A DNA stretch of 64,000 nucleotides from a virus. The stretch lies in the IMG/VR virus record IMGVR_UViG_3300025030_000097, positions 1 through 64,000 of that record. One strand, given 5' to 3'. Position 1 is the first letter of the stretch. Each line of letters begins with the position of its first letter. The position numbers were made by a program, and so were the translations under genes. Shown one piece after another: positions 57,640 to 64,000 of this stretch. The notes under the pieces are model-generated. The model ran no database searches, was not told the DNA's origin, and saw only the letters and a program-made list of their open reading frames with translations.

Positions 57640-58387
57640 TATTTATACTCCTAAACTTATTGGCAGGAAAACCTCTTGGACAACTAAACAAACTACCGAA
57701 ACAAATAACTGCAATCACCGACCAGAGACTACGGGAGATTTGCTTCAGGACATTTACAGAGAACACCTTCAACATAGGCAAATCATAATCAACGAAGTAA
57801 TTACCGACCAGTCAGTTAGCACGGTAGCCCTTCAGATTATGAAATTCAATGAAGAAGACGATGAAAGAACTATGTGTGAGGTAGGCTATGATAGAATGTC
57901 TAACCCTATAACTTTGAAAATCTCTTCTGATGGTGGGCATGTAGATGCAGGCTTGGCTATCATCTCTCAGATAGTTTCAAGTAATACTCCGGTAATTGGC
58001 GTGGCGGTTGGTGATTGCTCCTCTATGAGTGCTTTGATTCTTGTAAGTTGCCATGCCAGATTTTGCAGTAAATATGCTAGGATCATGCTGCATAGCATGT
58101 TTGGGGGCAATGCAGATAAATTTAGAGGATTGACTGAATACGCTGAAGACGTAACTAAACTTCAAGCGGTTCTGGATTCTATCGTCACAGATCGCACGTT
58201 GATTGCCCAAAAAGAGCTGGATGAAATGCACGACAGAAAACGTGACTGGTTCTTGAACAGCAGTGAGGCAGTCGAGTTGGGGGTAGTTGATGAAGTAATT
58301 GGGGTAGGAATCCAGATGAGTCCTATGAAAGCACGGAAGAAAACTGTGAAGGCTGCTGGTAAAGGGAAGGGTAAGGTTGTGGGTTAA
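57551..58387 (+). CDS. ClpP-like serine protease
   Basis: A 278-residue S14 family protease. The start at 57551 follows AAGGAG. Catalytic triad by position: S158 (DCSSMSAL), H181 (MLHSMFGG), D232 (RKRDWF); the spacings (23 and 51 residues) are close to those of ClpP. An SSDGGHVDAGLAI strand precedes the Ser. The first 85 residues are extra to the ClpP core. It may act in head maturation or host-protein turnover; structural genes are not next to it. Confidence 0.8.
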   Translation: MNIQKQHLKKSMNWMTPKEALTGLEAQGSNIYTPKLIGRKTSWTTKQTTETNNCNHRPETTGDLLQDIYREHLQHRQIIINEVITDQSVSTVALQIMKFNEEDDERTMCEVGYDRMSNPITLKISSDGGHVDAGLAIISQIVSSNTPVIGVAVGDCSSMSALILVSCHARFCSKYARIMLHSMFGGNADKFRGLTEYAEDVTKLQAVLDSIVTDRTLIAQKELDEMHDRKRDWFLNSSEAVELGVVDEVIGVGIQMSPMKARKKTVKAAGKGKGKVVG

Positions 58388-58447
58388 TTTGTTTTGGGGA
58401 AGGATTTAGAGGGCACTAGCGGTAATAAAAAGATAGTGTTTTAGGTA

Positions 58448-58453
58448 TATAAT
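58448..58453 (+). promoter_or_regulatory. Candidate -10 box upstream of nrdD
   Basis: Perfect TATAAT in GGTATATAATTAAG with no convincing -35. Transcription from it would start just before the 58466 hairpin. Confidence 0.3.
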
Positions 58454-58465
58454 TAAGTGTCACTA

Positions 58466-58497
58466 AAAGGGGTGGGTCAAACTGCCCCTTTAATTTT
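58466..58497 (+). terminator. Terminator-like hairpin before nrdD
   Basis: AAAGGGG (58466-58472) pairs with CCCCTTT (58485-58491), the stem extending inward by wobble pairs, followed by AATTTT. It could end transcripts of the ClpP-like gene or act as a leader element of nrdD. Confidence 0.55.
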
Positions 58498-58522
58498 AAC
58501 TTTAGCAAAGGGAGTTTTAAAA

Positions 58523-60442
58523 ATGTATATCCACACTAGTTACGACAGAGAGTTTGTAGACCTGATGATGTACCTAAAAACTAAGTACGGACAGAAGTTG
58601 TTTGATTTGGAAGGTATTGGCAAACAACTTGATATGTGCAAATTCTCTAAGGATTTTTTCTCAGCTACTACTACGGCAGATGCCAGTGTAGACGCAAATG
58701 CCAACGTCACAGACACTTCCAATATTGCTTACGGTATTGAACTTCCAAAACCATTTTTCAAGCTCAATAGTTATTTTATGTTGTGGAAACACATGCGCAA
58801 GCTATATGGTATGGAAGTTGCTAACTCTACTGTAGAACGTCAGCTTACGGGGGACGTATACATCAATGATTTTCATGGAATCGCTGCTGGAAGTCCCTAC
58901 TGTTTCAACTACAGTACTTATGATATCATGCTTCTCGGATTGCCTATGGTAGATAAGATTAAATCAGTAGCCCCTAAATACCTGTACAGCTTTAAGAGTC
59001 AGCTTGAGCAGTTTGTTGTAATTGCTTCTAACTCTACTTTAGGTGCTGCTGGACTGGCAGATCTTCTGATTGTAATGAGCTACTATGTCAAAAACATTCT
59101 GGACACTAAATCAGATGCTGGATTTTCTTTCAAGGATGAGGCGGCTTGTTGGAACTATGTTAAAGAAACTTTGGTGAGTTTCATATACACTATTAATCAG
59201 CCAATGAGAGGCAATCAGTCACCATTCACTAACGTATCTATTTATGATTCAGAATTTTTGAACTCACTCTGCCCACAGTACGTATTCCCTGACGGCAGCA
59301 CTCCAGATATATACTTAGTTCAGCGGATTCAGGAACTCTTCTTGGATGTTATGAATACAGAAATGAGGCGCACTCCTGTGACTTTCCCAATTACCACAGC
59401 TTGCTTCTCTGTAAACGACGATAAGAAAATTACGGACGAAGCATTCATTGAGTTCATCGCTGAAAAGAACACAGAGTTTGGCTTTATCAATATGTACATA
59501 GGTAAGAGTTCGACACTCTCAAGTTGCTGTCGCCTCCGAAGTGATACAGATAATGAGTACTTCAATAGTTTTGGTTCTGGTAGCTCTAAAATTGGTTCAT
59601 TGGGTGTGACTACAATTAACCTCCCAAGGCTTGCTTTTAAGACTGTGGAGTTTTCCAAAGAGCCAACAGAGCAGGGAGCCTATTTCTGGAGTGAGCTTAA
59701 AGAGTTGGTAGGGGTTGCTGCGAGAGTTAACCACACTAAACGAAATATAGTAAAGAGCAGGATAGACAGTAATAACCTGCCACTGTACTCCTTGGGGTTC
59801 ATGGAGCTGTCTAAGCAATATTCTACGTTAGGAGTGAATGGACTTAACGAGTGTCTAGAAATTTTAGGGCTTAACATTTTGGCAAGTGACGGACAAGAAT
59901 TTGTTGTTCGAATACTTGAGGCTATAAACTCTGAAAATGATAAATTCCAAAAGGCTTACAAAACTCCCCATAACTGCGAGCAAATTCCAGGAGAAAATGT
60001 CTCTATTAAACTTGCAGATAAAGATAGATTTATGGGGTATAACGACAGGTACGAACTTTACAGCAATCAGTTTATACCCCTCACAACTAAAGCTGACCTG
60101 CTAGACCGTATTCATCTTCAAGGGTTGTTTGACAGTCATTTTTCGGGTGGCGCTATTTGCCACTTGAACATTGAAGAGAAGGTGGAGGACACTGAGAAAG
60201 TAGTAGAACTTATCAAGATGTGTGCAGAGAAGGGTGTTATTTATTTTGCCTTAAACTACAATCTGCAACGTTGTTCTGAAGGTCACATGTCTGTAGGTAA
60301 GAAGGAAACTTGTGGAGTATGCGGCGGGGAAGTGACAGACAATTATACAAGGGTTGTTGGATTCCTGACCAATGTAAAGAACTGGCATAAAGTAAGGCGC
60401 GAGCAAGATTACCCTGAAAGACAGTTTTATAAGGAGGCTTAG
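58523..60442 (+). CDS. nrdD: Anaerobic (class III) ribonucleoside-triphosphate reductase
   Basis: A 639-residue enzyme that makes dNTPs from NTPs with a glycyl radical. The ATG at 58523 has GGGAG 8 bases upstream; the ORF extension to 58457 runs through the hairpin and is rejected. The C-terminal zinc site uses CSEGH and CGVCGG, and the glycyl radical motif RVVGF is present (G613). The core has SCCRLRS near the active-site region. Length is close to other phage NrdDs. The activase gene follows 7 bases later. It needs oxygen-free conditions. Confidence 0.92.
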   Translation: MYIHTSYDREFVDLMMYLKTKYGQKLFDLEGIGKQLDMCKFSKDFFSATTTADASVDANANVTDTSNIAYGIELPKPFFKLNSYFMLWKHMRKLYGMEVANSTVERQLTGDVYINDFHGIAAGSPYCFNYSTYDIMLLGLPMVDKIKSVAPKYLYSFKSQLEQFVVIASNSTLGAAGLADLLIVMSYYVKNILDTKSDAGFSFKDEAACWNYVKETLVSFIYTINQPMRGNQSPFTNVSIYDSEFLNSLCPQYVFPDGSTPDIYLVQRIQELFLDVMNTEMRRTPVTFPITTACFSVNDDKKITDEAFIEFIAEKNTEFGFINMYIGKSSTLSSCCRLRSDTDNEYFNSFGSGSSKIGSLGVTTINLPRLAFKTVEFSKEPTEQGAYFWSELKELVGVAARVNHTKRNIVKSRIDSNNLPLYSLGFMELSKQYSTLGVNGLNECLEILGLNILASDGQEFVVRILEAINSENDKFQKAYKTPHNCEQIPGENVSIKLADKDRFMGYNDRYELYSNQFIPLTTKADLLDRIHLQGLFDSHFSGGAICHLNIEEKVEDTEKVVELIKMCAEKGVIYFALNYNLQRCSEGHMSVGKKETCGVCGGEVTDNYTRVVGFLTNVKNWHKVRREQDYPERQFYKEA

Positions 60443-60449
60443 AGTATAA

Positions 60450-60908
60450 GTGATATTTTTAACCACACAGTATACTCTCTCTAAAGGTGCATTAGAAATT
60501 TACTTTTCAGGTTGTAAAGGACCGCATTGTAAGGGTTGCCATAACCCCGAAACTCAGTCTTTTAGTTTAGGTACAGAAGTAGGTGCTAAAGAACTATCTA
60601 GCATTATTAAGGCTAAGGTGCAGTCTTTTGGTGCTCTTATAGAAAGTATAATGATCTTAGGGGGCGAGCCTCTAGACCAACCGCACGAAGAACTAGAAGA
60701 GTTTGTTCAGGCACTGTCAGGTCTTAACCTACCTATCTGGCTGTTCACTAGATATGAACTTTCAGAAGTACCTTTTAGTTTACGTATCAAGTTTAGTTAT
60801 ATTAAAACAGGAAGATACCTAGAAGAATTTAAAGGCGAAGGCACCCAGTATGGCATTACATTAGCAACTAGCAACCAGAAAATTTACAAAAGAGGTCTAG
60901 ACTATTAA
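60450..60908 (+). CDS. nrdG: Anaerobic ribonucleotide reductase activase (radical SAM)
   Basis: A 152-residue radical SAM activase starting with GTG after AAGGAGG. The cluster motif is SGCKGPHCKGCHNPET, which reads CX4CX2C rather than the standard CX3CX2C. MILGGEPLDQ supplies the GGE motif. It installs the glycyl radical on NrdD. The extra residue in the cluster loop deserves checking against related phages. It is the last gene of the rightward block. Confidence 0.88.
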   Translation: MIFLTTQYTLSKGALEIYFSGCKGPHCKGCHNPETQSFSLGTEVGAKELSSIIKAKVQSFGALIESIMILGGEPLDQPHEELEEFVQALSGLNLPIWLFTRYELSEVPFSLRIKFSYIKTGRYLEEFKGEGTQYGITLATSNQKIYKRGLDY

Positions 60909-60913
60909 CCAAC

Positions 60914-60947
60914 AAAAGCCCCTACAAATTATCTTGTAGGGGCTTTT
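60914..60947. terminator. Strong bidirectional terminator
   Basis: AAAAGCCCCTACAA and TTGTAGGGGCTTTT form a 14-bp perfect stem with a 6-base loop, giving U-tracts on both strands. It separates the rightward nrdDG block from the leftward lipase block. Confidence 0.92.
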
Positions 60948-60975
60948 CTCATTCATTCTAAAAATCATCTAAATA

Positions 60976-60985
60976 GGTAATTACC
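60976..60985. promoter_or_regulatory. GGTAATTACC dyad, copy 14
   Basis: Perfect palindrome in AATAGGTAATTACCTAAAT, abutting the stop codon of the leftward lipase gene. It is the only exact copy that is not upstream of a rightward gene start. Confidence 0.75.
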
Positions 60986-61581
60986 TAAATCATCGTAAGG
61001 CCACTAAAATTCTTAACCACAAACTTGTTATAGTAGCTAATAGAATGATCCTTAACATCGAATAGCTCCTCTTCACTATCTGCATCGGAAATACCTAATC
61101 CCACACACTTATGTTCATAAAACAGCTTAGGAATAGAAGCCACCGGATCATCACTCATGTAAATTCTAACGTGATCTACAGAGGACTCGAAAGACCAGTA
61201 TTTAAAGTACACTCTAGGCGCCCCGAAGGTAACGCAACCAACTCCTAGCTTTTCAGCGAACAAAGTAGCAACAGCGCCGCCTAAAGAATGACCAGTAAAG
61301 ATTACCTTCCGGTTGTCTCCCAGCTCCTTTAGAATCTTAGGGCTAAGTTTATTAAAAGCTCTGACGAAGCCCCACGTGCTAAAGAAACTTCCAAACTTCC
61401 AAGGGATAACGTTAATGTCCCTAGCAGCATTTCTAACATTTGAGGTTCCTCTTATAGATACTAAAGTTAAGTCTGCTAAATGTGTAATGGAATAACCCAA
61501 GTCTTTGACCTCAGTACAATTGTCATAGACCTCTTCAGATAGTTTGCCACACAGTTTTATCAGTTCGTTTGTAATTGGCAT
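60985..61581 (-). CDS. Class 3 lipase-like alpha/beta hydrolase
   Basis: A 198-residue alpha/beta hydrolase. The nucleophile elbow is FTGHSLGGA. SIRGTSN supplies an oxyanion region, DDPVAS the catalytic Asp and DHSISYY the His, as in class 3 lipases. No signal peptide is visible. It lies with the endolysin and glycosyltransferase, so it might help dissolve the host envelope or be carried on the particle; this is inference from neighbours. Confidence 0.82.
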   Translation of the reverse strand: MPITNELIKLCGKLSEEVYDNCTEVKDLGYSITHLADLTLVSIRGTSNVRNAARDINVIPWKFGSFFSTWGFVRAFNKLSPKILKELGDNRKVIFTGHSLGGAVATLFAEKLGVGCVTFGAPRVYFKYWSFESSVDHVRIYMSDDPVASIPKLFYEHKCVGLGISDADSEEELFDVKDHSISYYNKFVVKNFSGLTMI

Positions 61582-61592
61582 TTGTGGTTTCC

Positions 61593-62039
61593 TTACTTGT
61601 CTTCAGTAGGCCATCTGTAAGCAACTACTTCGTAACTCCCCAGACCAAAACTAGATACCTTAACTTGGTCGCTCTGGTTCCCACCCAAAAGATATATCCT
61701 ACCACCTTCAATCTTCTTGAAAAACCCGACATGATTACCTGATGCAGAGCCAGTAGCCTTATCCCCGCCTTTAAACTTCTGGCGTATTACTGTAATAGCA
61801 CCCGCCTTCGGCTGGTCAAGTTTAGTACCCCATTTTATAAATGATGCTGCGGCTGCGCTGTTAGTTCCTTTAATACCAGCCGATTTAAGGCACCAATTAA
61901 CGAAGGAGGCACACCACGGAATTTCATCTTCCTTTGCTGCTAGAGAAGTGGCAGAGTGGTATTCTATAATTCTTTTATTTTCCCCACCCCTGACTTCCCT
62001 AACGCCCATTTCCTTTTCAGCAATTTCCATCCATTTCAT
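61593..62039 (-). CDS. Endolysin-like peptidoglycan hydrolase (CHAP/NlpC-like, TIGR02594 type)
   Basis: A 148-residue protein. IPWCASFVNWCLKSAGIKGTNSAAAASFIKWG is the TIGR02594 signature with the catalytic Cys in PWC, and GNHVGFF supplies the His. The family cleaves peptidoglycan peptides. It has no membrane segment or binding domain, so it may need a holin from elsewhere or act as a virion-associated lysin. Confidence 0.8.
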   Translation of the reverse strand: MKWMEIAEKEMGVREVRGGENKRIIEYHSATSLAAKEDEIPWCASFVNWCLKSAGIKGTNSAAAASFIKWGTKLDQPKAGAITVIRQKFKGGDKATGSASGNHVGFFKKIEGGRIYLLGGNQSDQVKVSSFGLGSYEVVAYRWPTEDK

Positions 62040-62048
62040 TTAATCCTC

Positions 62049-63713
62049 CTAAAATAATCCCAACTCTTTATACTCGCCCCAATAATTATCTTCGCTACTA
62101 CAGTCCTTGCTGTAAAGGTCACAGTGGTTTGTAAAGTTCTTTCCGTGATTGATATGAACTGAAGAATTAATACAATGCCAAGGATTCCTTACTAAATCAG
62201 GTTCCAACATTACCTGACCTCTTAGCAAAGCCTCTTTAACTTTACTCTCAAAATGACCTATAGCATCACTAAAAAGCATAGTCATCTGGTGCAAAGGAAT
62301 AGAGTCATGCACGTGCTCATAGCTCTGAAAGCCCTCAGAACAGACACCTTTTAAGTTTGTATTATAAATTGTCCCGCTAGCAAAGTCAGGGTAATTGAAA
62401 TAGCCCTCTGGGTAAAGTACGTCATGCTCTAAGAAGCTGACATATTTATAAGACCCCGTAGCCTCCGCTCGATAAAGCAACTGAAGAATCTGCAAAGTAA
62501 TGTTCAGATGGTTGCTACTCTGGGTCTGTGCTATGAGTTCTGGGAAAGGATTATTTTCAATAGTCTTCCAAGTGCTCGTAAGTATATCTGCTTTGCCCTT
62601 AGATACCTTCTCCAAATTACCTAAAACATTACTCACAACATTATCGTCATTGTTATTTGTATAGAATATGCCAAGTCTGTTACAAGTGCCTTCTGGGATA
62701 ATTAGATAACCACCTTCAGGAATTACTTTAGAGTACTCAACGTCATCCAGTTTGTACTTAACCGATAGGTGCTTTAGTATGCCTTCTTGGGGGTCCCAGC
62801 CTGCTAAGTTATTATTCACGCAGACATTAAGACCACTGCCCCTAACTAACCGGTTAAGATTAGCTGTTACGTTAGCCCCACCATATGATGCTTCTATAAT
62901 CTCTAATTTCACATCCTTATCCTTTGTGGCAGTTATTTGAGCAGCTATTGAGTTAACCCTATCAGCGCCGAAATGTTCTTTTATCGGAGCTAAGTCAAGG
63001 CCTAGTTCATTAAAACCTATAATATAATTCCTTATCCTATCGTCATAGATCATAGGATAAGGTATATCTCCCATGCCCGTTTTGAATAGATGCACCCAAG
63101 AAAGGAACGGAAGGCAGAGAGTTCTATGCCCTGCCTTTCTATACTTACTGTGAATATAACCCTCTTCCCCGCCAAAGCCTGCAAAGTCTGGGTTAAATCC
63201 TAGCCAAGCATCCTTCCTGCAAGCAAATAGCCCAAGCCCCTGCATAGGAATTTCGTAGGGTTCTGAGTTAGGGTCTATTGAAGCAGCTCGCCAAGTCCCC
63301 CACATACCACCCGCCCACTCGTCATTGAAAGCGTCTGCATAATTAACCAGATCGTCATACCTCAACGGACCTTGCAGAAGATCTTTACAGTCAGGATTTT
63401 TAGAAGTCCAATCTTTAAAGCTAGCCATAGCACCTTCTGTGAGTAAAACATGAGTGTCAATGCACATAACCCAGTCACCTAGAGCCTCTCTAAATACAAG
63501 GTCTCTAGGTGCTGAAGTTCCTGTTTTTTCTGTGTAAAGGATGTAGCGAGTTCCGTGGGTACCGTCTATAAAACTCTTTAGACGTTTATCCCCATAGTTA
63601 TCTATCACTAAAATCTCAGTGTCTGTCGTATCCTGATACATTAGCAGAGACTGGATCGTGAACCATACTTCGGTAAAATTGTTATAACTCGCCATTCCTA
63701 TAGTTAGTTTCAT
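62049..63713 (-). CDS. Two-domain glycosyltransferase
   Basis: A 554-residue protein. Residues about 1-250 form a GT2/GT-A fold (TIGMASYNNFTEVWFTIQSLL; ILVIDNYG; GDWVMCIDTHVLL with DxH at the DxD position; GFGGEEGYIHSKYRKAGH). Residues about 380-554 look like a second sugar- or nucleotide-sugar-using domain (KYVSFLEHDVLYPEGYF). The start overlaps the stop of the Thr-rich gene as ATGA, a tight functional hint. The likely substrate is a phage surface protein or cell-wall sugar; this is inferred. Confidence 0.78.
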   Translation of the reverse strand: MKLTIGMASYNNFTEVWFTIQSLLMYQDTTDTEILVIDNYGDKRLKSFIDGTHGTRYILYTEKTGTSAPRDLVFREALGDWVMCIDTHVLLTEGAMASFKDWTSKNPDCKDLLQGPLRYDDLVNYADAFNDEWAGGMWGTWRAASIDPNSEPYEIPMQGLGLFACRKDAWLGFNPDFAGFGGEEGYIHSKYRKAGHRTLCLPFLSWVHLFKTGMGDIPYPMIYDDRIRNYIIGFNELGLDLAPIKEHFGADRVNSIAAQITATKDKDVKLEIIEASYGGANVTANLNRLVRGSGLNVCVNNNLAGWDPQEGILKHLSVKYKLDDVEYSKVIPEGGYLIIPEGTCNRLGIFYTNNNDDNVVSNVLGNLEKVSKGKADILTSTWKTIENNPFPELIAQTQSSNHLNITLQILQLLYRAEATGSYKYVSFLEHDVLYPEGYFNYPDFASGTIYNTNLKGVCSEGFQSYEHVHDSIPLHQMTMLFSDAIGHFESKVKEALLRGQVMLEPDLVRNPWHCINSSVHINHGKNFTNHCDLYSKDCSSEDNYWGEYKELGLF

Positions 63714-64000
63714 ATTAGACTCTTAGTTCCTACGCTTGTTTTAATTCTCACAGGTCCATCATTTGAGTATAGCGCAAATGATAGGATGCCGCTTGAAGTT
63801 TTAATTCTCAAAGGCCCGTTTTCAGATGTTTGAATAGGTACTTTGGTTGCCCCTGCAAGTAATGTTATAAACGGTATGAAAGGTGCTGCTGTTGTAGTCG
63901 TCGGTTGAGCAGTTGTGGTTGCTTGTATGGTTGTAGTTGTCGGTTGAGCAGTTGTAGTCGGGATTGACGTAGTTGTGGTAGCCGCCAAAGTCGTTGTAGG
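63710..64000 (-). CDS. Thr-rich mucin-like protein, partial at the window edge
   Basis: The reading frame is open to the window end, so the protein is partial (97 codons shown; N-terminus missing). It carries stretches of TTTT with AQP and IP spacers, then a hydrophobic stretch (AAPFIPFITLLAGATKV) and two repeats of GP(L/V)RIKTS(S/V)G at the C-terminus. Such Thr-rich sequence is typical of phage tail fibre or decoration proteins. It abuts a glycosyltransferase gene. Confidence 0.65.
   Translation of the reverse strand, partial: PTTTLAATTTTSIPTTTAQPTTTTIQATTTAQPTTTTAAPFIPFITLLAGATKVPIQTSENGPLRIKTSSGILSFALYSNDGPVRIKTSVGTKSLI

Noticed and set aside
58440-58522. Riboswitch ahead of nrdD
   Set aside because: The leader is about 70 bases with one simple hairpin; there is not enough structure for a cobalamin or other known riboswitch.
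280-60985. GGTAATTACC copies as a CRISPR array or mobile repeat
   Set aside because: Copies are single, spaced by kilobases, only about 14 bases long, and tied to gene junctions, so they are not an array or a transposable repeat.
1-64000. tRNA genes
   Set aside because: Scanning the non-coding gaps for T-loop (GTTCRANTC) sequences with matching stems gave no candidate by eye. tRNAscan-SE on the full genome would be decisive.

Overview
This window looks like part of the genome of a large, probably virulent, tailed dsDNA bacteriophage. Small genes are tightly packed, often with ATGA or TGATG overlaps, and strong AGGAGG-type ribosome binding sites precede most starts. There is a complete phage-style replication and recombination set and a lysis/surface-type block at the right end. 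I see no integrase, rRNA, tRNA, CRISPR array or insertion sequence. TAA, TAG and TGA all act as stops, so the code appears standard. The host cannot be named from sequence alone. The class III (oxygen-sensitive) ribonucleotide reductase NrdD with its activase NrdG implies a host that grows anaerobically at least part of the time.

Layout. Positions 424 to 60908 are read almost entirely rightward. The two exceptions are leftward homing-endonuclease-like genes (9707-10714, Vsr-like; 35048-36370, GIY-YIG). A strong bidirectional terminator at 60914-60947 separates this block from a leftward block (lipase, endolysin, two-domain glycosyltransferase, Thr-rich protein running off the window end).
Region A (about 0.4-34.8 kb) is accessory. 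It holds a CCA-adding enzyme, a radical SAM enzyme with a Cys/Gly-rich tail, a full-length glutamyl-tRNA synthetase, an M42/M20-like metallopeptidase, an HD-GYP hydrolase, an ATP-dependent DNA ligase, a Prs-like/NAMPT-like pair, RtcB RNA ligase, a UvsW-like helicase and a metallophosphatase. Many small orphan proteins are interspersed.
Region B (about 36.4-60.9 kb) holds replication, recombination and nucleotide metabolism: DnaB-like helicase, a probable degenerate helicase loader, DnaG-like primase, HTH protein, HNH endonuclease, family A DNA polymerase with a UDG-like N-terminus, 5'-3' exonuclease, SSB-like protein, SbcD/SbcC, RuvC-like nuclease, DUF1599-like protein, HD hydrolase, dUTPase, ClpP-like protease and NrdD/NrdG.

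Two features tie region A together. First, at least 15 genes (16 domain copies) encode one paralogous family of about 110 residues. It typically starts MKH(L/I)K(I/L)RAEL, carries a central EQ(S/T)H...FG motif and ends in AYNE(W/F/Y); I do not recognise it. Second, a perfect 10-bp dyad GGTAATTACC, usually within TTGGTAATTACCTAAA or TAGGTAATTACCTA, occurs 13 times plus one near-copy. It mostly lies 15-50 bases upstream of a start codon and probably marks a phage-specific regulon or binding site.

Inferred roles: RtcB, the CCA enzyme and GluRS form a tRNA maintenance set although no tRNA gene is visible here. The Prs-like/NAMPT-like pair could rebuild NAD+, resembling the NARP1 anti-defence pathway, and the HD-GYP protein could degrade a cyclic-nucleotide signal. 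Together they suggest a counter-defence layer. These roles are inferences from families and gene order, not demonstrated functions.
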